A stretch of 64,000 bases of DNA from CAZLBC01 sp964557575 (lineage in GTDB: Bacteria; Planctomycetota; Phycisphaerae; SM23-33), in contig CAZLBC010000004.1 in NCBI GenBank assembly GCA_964557575.1, positions 56,429 through 120,428 of the forward strand, read 5' to 3'. Positions 27,291 through 35,671 of this stretch are shown here, piece after piece. Both the position numbers and the translations under genes were made by a program. The notes beneath the pieces are model-generated. The model was not told the DNA's origin. It made no database searches and saw only the letters and a program-made list of their open reading frames with translations. Positions within the stretch are counted from its first letter, which is position 1. The number at the start of each line of letters is the position of its first letter.

Positions 27291-27642
27291 ATTGATCACA
27301 TCGTTTTATTTTGAAGCCGCCCACCGGATTGCGACCCTTCCCCCGTCGCACAAATGTACGCGGGTTCACGGACACAATTACCGGGTAGATATTCACATTT
27401 CCGGCGACGTCGATGAAGCAGCGGGGTTGCTGATGGATTTCGGGGAATTGAAAGGCGCGGTAAAGCCGCTTATCGATTCCCTTGATCATCGCGATCTGAA
27501 TGAAATAGCCGAACTGGCGGTTCCTACCAGTGAAATGCTCGCCCGGTATATCTGGGACCGGTTATACGAAACACTACCGCTCCTTTCCGCCGTCTGCGTG
27601 CGGGAGTCTCCCGATTCGAAATGCATATACCGGGGAAACTGA
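27280..27642 (+). CDS. queD: 6-carboxytetrahydropterin synthase
   Basis: QueD makes 6-carboxy-5,6,7,8-tetrahydropterin from GTP-derived dihydroneopterin triphosphate, the step before QueE. The 120-residue protein has zinc ligands in FEAAHRI and VHGHNYRVDI, then LMDFGELKGAVK and LDHRDLNE. ATG 27280 has GGGAG four bases upstream and lies inside the end of queE. queC and queF are absent from the window, so the pathway is completed elsewhere or by salvage. Confidence 0.94.
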   Translation: MNVELITSFYFEAAHRIATLPPSHKCTRVHGHNYRVDIHISGDVDEAAGLLMDFGELKGAVKPLIDSLDHRDLNEIAELAVPTSEMLARYIWDRLYETLPLLSAVCVRESPDSKCIYRGN

Positions 27643-27666
27643 CGATAACCGGGGGGATACAGAGCG

Positions 27667-28434
27667 CTAGTCCCCGCCTCGCGCGGGCAGAAACAGCCTG
27701 ATGAGCGTGTAGATACCGAGGGCCAGCAGTGTCAGGCAGAGCAGCAGGAGGAGAATCGTCCATGCGAAGGTCAGGATATACCATATTTCTTCTTCCAGCA
27801 CCTTCCTGATCTTCCCGAACAGCACCGCGCCCAGCGCCGCCAGTCCCGCGAGGGCCACCGCGGTCACGATTGAAGCCCGCGCGTCGTGTCTGACGGGAAA
27901 GAGTCGCACCGTCAGAATAACAAAACCGTACAGAAATAACGGGGTTCGCCAATCGAGCCAGTCCTGCTCCGCCAGCGCGTTCACCAGGTTCTCCAGCAAC
28001 GTTATCTGCTGCTTCAGGAGGCCCCAGAATGCGGACATGTCTGTGGGCACACTCGGGTAAAGGGTTTCCGGGGGAAATCCGATCATGTCTTCGATTGTTT
28101 CGACACCCAGCCACTTTATTATGACCAGAAGCAGTGCAACGCCGCCGATGATCGTCAAGAACGAGGAGAGCATGGACACCAGGAACCCCCCCCTGCCGCC
28201 GATGGCGTACCGACAGGCGTCCTCCGAAGGATGCCGGGGACTTATCAGCCCGCCGTAGGCGGGGCGACCGGTCATCAGCCTTCCCAGCGAATACAACAGC
28301 TCAGCGGGAACCGTTGCCGGCAGCATCAACCAGTCGACGAGCGTACCGCCCGCCAGCCGTGTCCAGAGCCGGTAGATGCCGATCGCGGTAACCGACAGAA
28401 GGACTATCCATGCGCAAAATGATATGTATATCAT
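27667..28434 (-). CDS. multi-pass membrane protein, unknown
   Basis: The 255-residue product has about five membrane helices: residues 6-25, around 88-110 (LSSFLTIIGGVALLLVIIKWLGV), 168-184, 195-215 and a C-terminal pair ending in IYTLIRLFLPARGGD. A soluble central segment includes ISPRHPSEDACRYAIGGRGG. No recognised family. It converges with queD across 24 bp and is divergent from rpsP across 202 bp. ATG 28434 has no strong ribosome site. Confidence 0.6.
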   Translation of the reverse strand: MIYISFCAWIVLLSVTAIGIYRLWTRLAGGTLVDWLMLPATVPAELLYSLGRLMTGRPAYGGLISPRHPSEDACRYAIGGRGGFLVSMLSSFLTIIGGVALLLVIIKWLGVETIEDMIGFPPETLYPSVPTDMSAFWGLLKQQITLLENLVNALAEQDWLDWRTPLFLYGFVILTVRLFPVRHDARASIVTAVALAGLAALGAVLFGKIRKVLEEEIWYILTFAWTILLLLLCLTLLALGIYTLIRLFLPARGGD

Positions 28435-28578
28435 ATGTAGTTATTTATCGGCGTTTTGCCGTTTTTCGGCCATCAGGGTCGCCCCGCACGGATGCATGCG
28501 CGGCCCTGTTGGCCGCCGTGCTGACTGCATTTCCGCGTCGAATACGGACATATCCGCATATTTGCCTCAAAAAACCAC

Positions 28579-28606
28579 TTGCAGTAGTCCGACTGCTTGA
28601 TAAAAT
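28579..28606 (+). promoter_or_regulatory. putative promoter of the rpsP-trmD-rplS operon
   Basis: TTGCAG (28579-28584) and TAAAAT (28601-28606) are spaced by 16 bp, with the GTG of rpsP 30 bases beyond. The earlier part of the spacer (28435-28578) shows no gene or repeat. Confidence 0.45.
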
Positions 28607-28636
28607 GCTCCGTTCACATTTTTTCGGAGTAACACT

Positions 28637-28891
28637 GTGTCGGTAAAACTGAGAATGAAAAGAACTGGTCGAAGGCATCGCAGTTTTTTCAGGGTATGCG
28701 CTATTGACAGCCGTAATTCCCGCAACGGGCGTGTGATAGAGGAAGTCGGCTGGATGGATCCCGAGGCCGGGGACAATGAAAGCACGTCTTCGTTGAATCG
28801 TGGAAGGATCGAATACTGGCTTTCGGTCGGTGCGCAGCCCACGGATACCGTCAGGGATCTCCTGAGGCAGAACGGCATAGACACGAGTTAA
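28637..28891 (+). CDS. rpsP: 30S ribosomal protein S16
   Basis: The 84-residue protein has SVKLRMKRTGRRHRSFFR and VCAIDSRNSRNGRVIEEVGWMDP, typical of S16. The GTG start has CGGAG upstream. It is first in the conserved order rpsP-trmD-rplS; rimM, which often lies between rpsP and trmD, is missing here. Confidence 0.96.
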   Translation: MSVKLRMKRTGRRHRSFFRVCAIDSRNSRNGRVIEEVGWMDPEAGDNESTSSLNRGRIEYWLSVGAQPTDTVRDLLRQNGIDTS

Positions 28892-28899
28892 CAGCCGGT

Positions 28900-29646
28900 A
28901 TGCCCCTGCGGATCGATATCTTGACGTTGTTCGTCGATTTCTTCGAGCCGTTTCTCTCAACAAGCATTGTCGGACGCGCGATCAAAAGCGGCGCGGTCGA
29001 GATCGTGCTTACCGACATTCGTGATTTTGCTTCCAACGCATACGGTTCGGTTGATGACAAGCCCTACGGCGGCGGCCCGGGAATGGTACTGCAGTGCGGT
29101 CCGGTCTACGCGGCTATAGAACACGTGCGGAAGCAAAACGAACCGGAAGGCGAAGTGGTTATGCTGAGCCCGCAGGGGCAGCCGCTGACGCAAAAGTTAA
29201 TAGATCAATTCAGCCGTCTTGAACGGATGATACTTCTGGCCGGACACTACGAAGGTTTCGACGAAAGAATTCGAACCGGTATCGTCGACCGGGAAGTCAG
29301 CATCGGCGATTTCGTTCTCTCCGGCGGCGAGATTCCGGCCATGGCAGTGACCGATGCGGTTGTTCGCCTGTTGCCCGGGGCGCTGGGCACGGACGAATCA
29401 ACGAGAGAGGAATCGTACCGGGGCGGGTTGCTGGAATATCCCCAGTATACCCGGCCCCGCGAGTTCCGGGACATGGTCGTCCCGGACGTCCTGCTCAACG
29501 GCAATCACGCTGAAATAGAGCAGTGGCGCAGCGAGCAGGCTGAATTGAGGACCAGAGAACGGCGGTCGGATATGTGGGATGCGTATAACCGCAACGCCGG
29601 AGAACAGAGAACGCAAGGCAATTATTCGGAGCAGGACAGTGTCTGA
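28900..29646 (+). CDS. trmD: tRNA (guanine37-N1)-methyltransferase
   Basis: TrmD methylates G37 of tRNAs read by CNN codons to prevent frameshifting. The 248-residue SPOUT protein begins RIDILTLFVDFFEPF. It has knotted AdoMet-binding segments LSPQGQPLTQKL, LAGHYEGFDERIR and SIGDFVLSGGE, followed by LPGALG. It starts eight bases after the rpsP stop and overlaps rplS by eight bases. Confidence 0.96.
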   Translation: MPLRIDILTLFVDFFEPFLSTSIVGRAIKSGAVEIVLTDIRDFASNAYGSVDDKPYGGGPGMVLQCGPVYAAIEHVRKQNEPEGEVVMLSPQGQPLTQKLIDQFSRLERMILLAGHYEGFDERIRTGIVDREVSIGDFVLSGGEIPAMAVTDAVVRLLPGALGTDESTREESYRGGLLEYPQYTRPREFRDMVVPDVLLNGNHAEIEQWRSEQAELRTRERRSDMWDAYNRNAGEQRTQGNYSEQDSV

Positions 29647-30118
29647 CGAGTTACTTAAAAAGGCCGTGTCGCACTCGATGAAAGAACAGGTCCCTTCATT
29701 CGACGTCGGGGACACCGTGAGTGTGCACGTGAGAATAGCCGAAGGCGACAAGGAGCGGGTTCAGAAGTTCACCGGAACCGTGATTGCCAGGAACGGCGGT
29801 GGTATCAGCGAGACGTTCACCGTTCGGCGCGTACTCAACAACAATGGGATCGAGAGAATTTTCCCCCTGCACAGTCCGAGCGTGGCCGATGTGGAGGTCC
29901 TGCGCAAGGGCAAGAAACGCCGGGCGAAATTGTATTATCTGCGTGATCGCATCGGCAAGGCAACACGGCTCAAGGACGTCGACCGGAAAACGACCGGTGG
30001 CGAACCGCGGCAGGTTGAACCCGCCGGCAAAACGCCGGTCCCGGAACCGGCGGATGAAGGGGAAGACGACGCCCCCCCCGCCGACGAATTGACCGCGGAA
30101 GAACAAAGACAGTCCTGA
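29639..30118 (+). CDS. rplS: 50S ribosomal protein L19 with C-terminal extension
   Basis: The first 115 residues are a normal L19 (FDVGDTVSVHVRIAEGD, RVQKFTGTVIAR, RRAKLYYLRDRIGKATRLK). A tail of about 45 residues rich in Pro, Glu and Asp follows (PEPADEGEDDAPP), probably disordered, so the protein is 159 aa instead of about 115-120. Start GTG 29639 overlaps trmD and has GGAGCAGG before it. Confidence 0.93.
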   Translation: MSDELLKKAVSHSMKEQVPSFDVGDTVSVHVRIAEGDKERVQKFTGTVIARNGGGISETFTVRRVLNNNGIERIFPLHSPSVADVEVLRKGKKRRAKLYYLRDRIGKATRLKDVDRKTTGGEPRQVEPAGKTPVPEPADEGEDDAPPADELTAEEQRQS

Positions 30119-30120
30119 CG

Positions 30121-30528
30121 ATGATCTGGCCGTTCAGGGGAAAGCGTAAGGAATGCGGGCCTCCCGGCAGCGACAGGCAGGCGATCGGCCGGCGGGGGGA
30201 AAAGGCGGCGCGCAAAATGCTCGCTCGCAAGGGGCTTAAGATACTGGGAACCAATTACACCTGTCCACGCGGTGAAGCGGATATCGTTGCGCTCGACCGT
30301 ACGCCCGGTTCCCTGGTCTTCGTCGAGGTCAAAACGCGCAGCAGCGACGAGATAGCCTCGCCGCTTTCGGCGGTGAACGCGGAGAAACGCCGGCGACTGA
30401 GATCAATCGCGGAATACTACATCGGCACGCATGACATCGGTGAATTGAATGTGAGGTTCGATGTCGTTTCTGTGCTGCTTTCCGACGGCGATTCCCCTCG
30501 CATCGAGCACATCCCCGACGCATTTTGA
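30121..30528 (+). CDS. YraN/UPF0102 family endonuclease-fold protein
   Basis: The 135-residue protein has the UPF0102 PD-(D/E)XK pattern: GRRGEKAARKMLARKGLKIL, ACIDIC residues in GEADIVALDR, and FVEVKTR. Family members are probably nucleases acting on structured DNA. It follows rplS by two bases, the common genomic position. Confidence 0.87.
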   Translation: MIWPFRGKRKECGPPGSDRQAIGRRGEKAARKMLARKGLKILGTNYTCPRGEADIVALDRTPGSLVFVEVKTRSSDEIASPLSAVNAEKRRRLRSIAEYYIGTHDIGELNVRFDVVSVLLSDGDSPRIEHIPDAF

Positions 30529-30597
30529 TTGCATGTCTCCTTTTCATCAGCCGACCCTGCGCATAGAATACCTCTTCTGCCCGAGGAGAGTTGCACC

Positions 30598-32037
30598 ATG
30601 CAACAGACACTGAAAGACCATTTTCGAAACGTCCTCCCGAAAGCCGATTTCTGTTCTCTTCGCTACCACCGGGAGAAGACGGAGATCATTGCGGTCCGGC
30701 AGGATGTCCCCGAGCCGGTCAGGATGTACGATGACGCCGGCGCGATGGTGACGGTCGTCAACCGAGGCGGCATCGGCTATGCCGCCACCTGCGACCTCTC
30801 GGCAGCGGGACTCAAGCGCGCGGTTGACCGGGCCGTGTCATTCGCCGCTATCACGGCCGGGCGGTCCGTCTGTGATTTTTCGCGCATCGCGATGCCTTGT
30901 CCCGACGGCGAGTATACCGGGCCGGAAAAAGTCCCGTGGGAATCGTTTTCGACGAGGGATACATTTGACCTGTTACGTTCCTGCTGCGCGAGAATGAAGA
31001 CCGACGATCGAATCGTCGACCGCGAAACCTGGCTCGGGCGCATCGCGGCGGAGTCCGTCTACCTCACCGGCGACGGCGGAAGGACGCGCCAGCGGTTCAG
31101 TTATATCATACCGTCCATGCGCGCGACGGCGAACGACCGCGGACAGACCCAGGTCCGTACACTGAACAGTGTCCGCGGATGCAGCCGGCAGGGAGGCATG
31201 GAACAGCTCGACCGCCTCGCATACGAACAACAGCCCGAGCGGATAGCCGACGAGGCACTCGAGTTGCTCTCGGCCGAGAACTGTCCGGCGGGCACAATGG
31301 ACATGCTCCTGGCGTCAAGCCAGATGATGCTCCAGATACACGAGTCGATCGGTCACCCCCTGGAAGTCGACCGGATCCTCGGCGACGAACGGAATTACGC
31401 GGGCACCAGTTTCGTAACAACCGACATGTTCGGTTCCTACCGCTACGGTTCCGAACTCCTGAACATCACGTTCGACCCGACAAACCCCGAGCAGCTCGCC
31501 TCCTACGGTTACGATGATGACGGCCTCGCGGCGCACAAGAAATACATCATCCGTGACGGTATTCTGCTCCGGGGACTCGGCGGAGTAACCAGCCAGGCCC
31601 GCTCGGGGTTGGCGGGGACGGCCAACAGTCGCGCGTCCGGGTGGAACCGGCCGCCGATAGACCGCATGGCGAACCTCAATCTCGAAACGGGGACGTCGAC
31701 GCTCGACGACATGATAACCGGGATGGAAAACGGGGTGTACATGCAAACGAACCGATCGTGGTCGATCGACGACAGCCGGAACAAGTTCCAGTTCGGTTGC
31801 GAGTACGGACAGTTGATAAAAGACGGCGAGATCGTCAAGACCGTTCGGAATCCCAATTACCGCGGGATATCGGCGGTGTTCTGGCGGAATCTCGCCGCCG
31901 TCGGCGATGAAAGCACCTATGGTGTGTACGGCACGCCGTACTGCGGGAAGGGCGAGCCGAATCAGATCATGCGGGTGGGCCATGCGAGTCCGGCATGCGT
32001 ATTTGCCGACGTGGACGTCTTCGGTGGAGAATCGTGA
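30598..32037 (+). CDS. tldD: TldD-type metallopeptidase subunit
   Basis: TldD and PmbA/TldE form a heterodimeric zinc protease that removes leader or antitoxin peptides. The 479-residue product has the metal motif HESIGHPLE and the following DRILGDERNYAGTSF. GAGGAGAG lies before ATG 30598, so the longer frame from 30529 is not used. Its stop overlaps the pmbA start by one base. No ribosomally made peptide precursor is obvious nearby. Confidence 0.93.
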   Translation: MQQTLKDHFRNVLPKADFCSLRYHREKTEIIAVRQDVPEPVRMYDDAGAMVTVVNRGGIGYAATCDLSAAGLKRAVDRAVSFAAITAGRSVCDFSRIAMPCPDGEYTGPEKVPWESFSTRDTFDLLRSCCARMKTDDRIVDRETWLGRIAAESVYLTGDGGRTRQRFSYIIPSMRATANDRGQTQVRTLNSVRGCSRQGGMEQLDRLAYEQQPERIADEALELLSAENCPAGTMDMLLASSQMMLQIHESIGHPLEVDRILGDERNYAGTSFVTTDMFGSYRYGSELLNITFDPTNPEQLASYGYDDDGLAAHKKYIIRDGILLRGLGGVTSQARSGLAGTANSRASGWNRPPIDRMANLNLETGTSTLDDMITGMENGVYMQTNRSWSIDDSRNKFQFGCEYGQLIKDGEIVKTVRNPNYRGISAVFWRNLAAVGDESTYGVYGTPYCGKGEPNQIMRVGHASPACVFADVDVFGGES

Positions 32038-33350
32038 TGCGCGACTATTTCAACGCACTCAGCGACGGACTGATCGCCACACGCGAGAACGGCGAGGTCG
32101 TGCTGCTGACCCTGGCAGGCGAAGAGAGTGATTTCGTCAGGTTCAACCACGGCCGTATCCGGCAGGCCGGGACGGTCCGGCAATTCTATCTGAACATCGA
32201 GTTGATACACGGCCGCCGGCATGCGAACGCCGCATTCACGCTGAGCAGCGATGCCGATGCGGATCTGCAGCGGGGGCGTGACTGCCTCGCGGACCTCCGC
32301 GCGGCCCTGCCGCAGGTCGAAGAGGACCCGTTTCTCCTGTACGCACAGGAGGTTCGCGACTCGCTGAAGACGGGGAACAACAGGCTGGCCCCCACCGCCG
32401 CCGTCGTCGACGACATCCTGTCTGCCGGCCGGGACCACGACATCGTCGGTCTCTACGCCGCCGGCCCGGTCTATGCCGGATTCGCCAATTCCTTCGGTCA
32501 GAGAAACTGGTTTGTTTCCTACAGCTTCAACATGGAGTGGTGTCTCTACGCGGATGGGGATACGGCGGTGAAAACGGCCTGCGGCGGGGTGGAATGGGAT
32601 ACCGCCGGATTCGTGTCGAAGGTGGAAGCGGCCGGCGAGAAACTCGGCGTGCTTCGGCGTCCTCCCGTTCAGCTCGAACCGGGAGAATACCGGGTGTTTC
32701 TTTCCCCCCATGCCCTCGCCGAGATCGCCGGCATGATCTCGACGGGATTCGGGTTGAAGGAATGCCGTACGAAAAACACGTGCCTCCTGAAAATGCTGGA
32801 AGGACAGCAGGAGCTTTCTCCGGCCGTCACTGTCGATGAAAACAACGCGGGGGGACTCGGCGCGGACTTCACCGCCAAGGGGTTCATCGTCCCGGACAGC
32901 ATTCAACTGGTATCCGACGGGGTGCTTGCCGACAATCTTGTATCGTCGCGTTCGGCGGCCGAATACGGGGAAACCCCGAACGCCGACAACGAGATGCCCG
33001 CGGCGCTGGAACTGGCGGCCGGGGACATACCGGATGACGAGTTGCTGAAACGGCTGGATACGGGGATATACATCGGCCGGCTCTGGTATCTGAATTTCTC
33101 CGACGTGCCCGCCTGCCGGATTACCGGCATGACCCGGTTCGACGTGTTTCACGTTGAACGCGGCGAGATACGGGCGCCGGTTAATGTCATGCGCTTCGAC
33201 GAAACCGCCTACCGGGTGCTCGGCCGTAACCTGCGGGGCCTGACCGCGCACCGGGAATTCATTCCCTCGACCGACACCTACCTGTGCCGCAAGACAGACA
33301 GCATGACGATGCCCGGCGCGCTGGTCGACGACTTCCGCTTTACCCTGTAG
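32037..33350 (+). CDS. PmbA/TldE-type metallopeptidase partner
   Basis: The 437-residue product is a TldD homologue without the HExxxH motif, as expected for the TldE/PmbA partner. It has FVRFNHGRIRQAG near the N-terminus and a C-terminal ARMP-like half with GGLGADFTAKGFIVPDS and DTGIYIGRLWYLNFSD. The ATG at 32037 overlaps the tldD stop (TGATG). GTG 32034 is a possible alternative. Confidence 0.87.
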   Translation: MRDYFNALSDGLIATRENGEVVLLTLAGEESDFVRFNHGRIRQAGTVRQFYLNIELIHGRRHANAAFTLSSDADADLQRGRDCLADLRAALPQVEEDPFLLYAQEVRDSLKTGNNRLAPTAAVVDDILSAGRDHDIVGLYAAGPVYAGFANSFGQRNWFVSYSFNMEWCLYADGDTAVKTACGGVEWDTAGFVSKVEAAGEKLGVLRRPPVQLEPGEYRVFLSPHALAEIAGMISTGFGLKECRTKNTCLLKMLEGQQELSPAVTVDENNAGGLGADFTAKGFIVPDSIQLVSDGVLADNLVSSRSAAEYGETPNADNEMPAALELAAGDIPDDELLKRLDTGIYIGRLWYLNFSDVPACRITGMTRFDVFHVERGEIRAPVNVMRFDETAYRVLGRNLRGLTAHREFIPSTDTYLCRKTDSMTMPGALVDDFRFTL

Positions 33351-33386
33351 CAGTCGGACCATCGACTGCACCATCCGTAAATAACA

Positions 33387-34160
33387 ATGATAGACACGCA
33401 CTGTCACCTGACCGACGGACGCTTTGCCGGCAATCTTGACGGCGTCATCGATCGCGCCGGACGGGCCGGCGTTACCGCGATGATATGCGCAACGGCAAAC
33501 GCCGCCGATGCGGAAGCGGCCGCCGCACTCTCATCGTACTATGGGTGCATATACTTCACGGCGGGGATTCATCCCCATGAGGCCGCCGGTGCCGCGGAGG
33601 CCGATTACCGGAAGATAGTCTCCATTGCCGGTGATCCTCGCTGCCTGGCAATCGGAGAAATCGGGCTTGATTACCACTACGATTTCTCGCCGCGCCAGCG
33701 GCAGCAGCAGGTATTTGCCGAACAGCTCCAGCGTGCCAGGCAACAAGATGCCCGGGTTGTTATTCATACCCGCGAGGCCTTCGACGACACGATGGCCGTT
33801 TTGCGGGAAAGCGGCATCGACATGGCCCACGTGCTGTTTCATTCGTTCACCGGGGGGCCCGCCCAGGGAACGAAGATCCTGGACGCCGGCGCTTCGATCA
33901 GCTTCAGCGGCATTGTGACCTTTAAAAAGGCGTCGGAAATAAGGGAAACAGCGGCCCTCGTACCGGACGACCGAATACTGGCGGAGACGGACGCACCCTA
34001 CCTGTCACCGGAACCCGTCAGGAAGATACGGGTAAATGAACCGGCCAACGTGGTGCACGTATACCGCAGGCTGGCGGGGTTGAGGCACACGCCGCTGCCC
34101 GAGTTCGAACGGCTGCTGAATGCCAACGCCGCAGCGATTCTCGGATTGCAGCCGAGCTGA
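33387..34160 (+). CDS. tatD: TatD-family metal-dependent hydrolase
   Basis: The 257-residue amidohydrolase-fold protein shows DTHCHL, GIHPHEA, GEIGLDYHYD, IHTREAF, HSFTG and ETDAPYL, all metal ligands of the family. TatD proteins are 3'-5' exonucleases or deoxyribonucleases; a role in Tat export is not supported despite the name and the tatA gene 1.2 kb away. It starts 36 bases after pmbA. Confidence 0.93.
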   Translation: MIDTHCHLTDGRFAGNLDGVIDRAGRAGVTAMICATANAADAEAAAALSSYYGCIYFTAGIHPHEAAGAAEADYRKIVSIAGDPRCLAIGEIGLDYHYDFSPRQRQQQVFAEQLQRARQQDARVVIHTREAFDDTMAVLRESGIDMAHVLFHSFTGGPAQGTKILDAGASISFSGIVTFKKASEIRETAALVPDDRILAETDAPYLSPEPVRKIRVNEPANVVHVYRRLAGLRHTPLPEFERLLNANAAAILGLQPS

Positions 34161-34184
34161 CAAGGTGGTATCCTGATAACGGCC

Positions 34185-35207
34185 ATGAACGACACCCCCC
34201 GAAAAAATGATGCGCAGCCCGATTTCGGCGAGGAAATAGCGTCTTTTCGCCGGGACTGGCAGGCAATACGCAACGAGGTGTCCAACGTCATTGTCGGGCT
34301 CGACGATGTTACTGAACAGGTACTCGCCTGCCTGCTCGCCGGCGGACACGGATTGCTTGAGGGCGTTCCGGGGACCGGAAAGACCCTGCTGGTCCGCACG
34401 CTCTCGGCGGCACTGAACCTCGACTTCAGCAGGATACAGTTTACCCCCGACCTGATGCCCGCGGATATCACCGGAACCGACATTATAGATATTGCCGATG
34501 ACGGCGAGAGACAGTTCCGTTTCAGGAAGGGCCCGATCTTCGCCAACCTGGTGCTCGCGGATGAAATCAACCGGGCGACCCCCAAAACCCAGTCCGCGGT
34601 TCTCGAGGCCATGCAGGAAGGTACGGTGACGATGTCGGGGCACACCTACGATCTTCCGGCCCCCCTGCTGATCCTCGCGACACAGAATCCCATCGAAATG
34701 GAAGGAACCTATCCCCTTCCCGAGGCACAGTTGGATCGTTTTCTGCTGAAGATAGCGGTGGCAACCCCGCTCGTCGACGATCTCGTGGAAATCCTCAATC
34801 GCACCACCGGCGAGCACGAGCCCCCGGTCGCACCGGTAGCGGACGCAGCGAGAATCCGCGCAATGAAAGAGACGGTTAAACGGGTTCCGGCGCCGGCGCA
34901 TGTTACCGATTACATTGCCCGGCTGATTATCGCCACGCATCCCGGGGGGGAATCGGCCCCCGAATGCGTGCGAACATTCGTTCGCTTCGGCGCGAGCCCG
35001 CGCGGCGGACAGGCGGTGATGATGGCGGCGAAGGTGTTTGCACTGGCCGACGGCCGGCCGAATGTCTCTTTCGCAGACGTCCGCACGGTCCTGCCGGCAT
35101 GCATCCGCCACCGGGTGATCATGAACTTCGAGGGGCAGGCCGAGGGGTTCTCGGGAGATCGCGTTGCCGAGGAAGTACTGGCCGCAGTTCCGCGCACCGT
35201 CGAATGA
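34185..35207 (+). CDS. MoxR-type AAA+ ATPase
   Basis: The 340-residue ATPase has a MoxR N-terminus (EVSNVIVGLDDVTEQVLACLL), Walker A GVPGTGKT, Walker B LVLADEINR, sensor 1 ATQNPIEMEGTYPLPEAQLDRF and a C-terminal helical lid. MoxR chaperones normally act with DUF58/VWA proteins; the only DUF58 gene here is at 1237-2136. Downstream is tatA, 131 bp away. Confidence 0.92.
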   Translation: MNDTPRKNDAQPDFGEEIASFRRDWQAIRNEVSNVIVGLDDVTEQVLACLLAGGHGLLEGVPGTGKTLLVRTLSAALNLDFSRIQFTPDLMPADITGTDIIDIADDGERQFRFRKGPIFANLVLADEINRATPKTQSAVLEAMQEGTVTMSGHTYDLPAPLLILATQNPIEMEGTYPLPEAQLDRFLLKIAVATPLVDDLVEILNRTTGEHEPPVAPVADAARIRAMKETVKRVPAPAHVTDYIARLIIATHPGGESAPECVRTFVRFGASPRGGQAVMMAAKVFALADGRPNVSFADVRTVLPACIRHRVIMNFEGQAEGFSGDRVAEEVLAAVPRTVE

Positions 35208-35338
35208 GCGTTTTTCTCCACAAATCGGGTACTACGATATCTCGGGAGGTGTTATACTGGAATTGTTGCAGTAATCGGTGCTGTGCAACCGATTTGTTTG
35301 CCTGTGTGTTCACTATGAAAATGAGAAGGACAATCTAA

Positions 35339-35647
35339 ATGGATATACTTGCTTTTATGCTCGGCTGGCCCGAAATCGTGATAATCATGGTGGTGATTCT
35401 GCTCCTGTTCGGCGGGAAAAAGCTGCCGGAACTCGCCAAGGGTGTCGCCAAGGGACTGAAAACCTTTCGTCGTGAAATGGATGATGTAAAGGGACATATC
35501 AACGAGGCCATCGAAGAGTCGGAAAACGAAGATTATCACCAGCAGCAGGGTGCCACCAAGACAAAAAAAGTTGACACGTCGGAAAACAACGGCAGCAACG
35601 ACGGGCCCCGTTCTCCCGAGGACGTTTTCGACAAGAACAAGGAATAG
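35339..35647 (+). CDS. tatA: Sec-independent translocase protein TatA
   Basis: The 102-residue protein has the TatA membrane helix (about residues 7-22, WPEIVIIMVVILLLFG) and hinge FGGKKLPELAKG. The amphipathic helix LKTFRREMDDVKGHI and an acidic, Asn-rich tail follow. AAGGA at 35326-35330 supports ATG 35339. It converges with tatC across 24 bp, so the two Tat genes are not in one operon. Confidence 0.92.
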   Translation: MDILAFMLGWPEIVIIMVVILLLFGGKKLPELAKGVAKGLKTFRREMDDVKGHINEAIEESENEDYHQQQGATKTKKVDTSENNGSNDGPRSPEDVFDKNKE

Positions 35648-35671
35648 CGGCCGGGCAGCGTCCGCGACCCG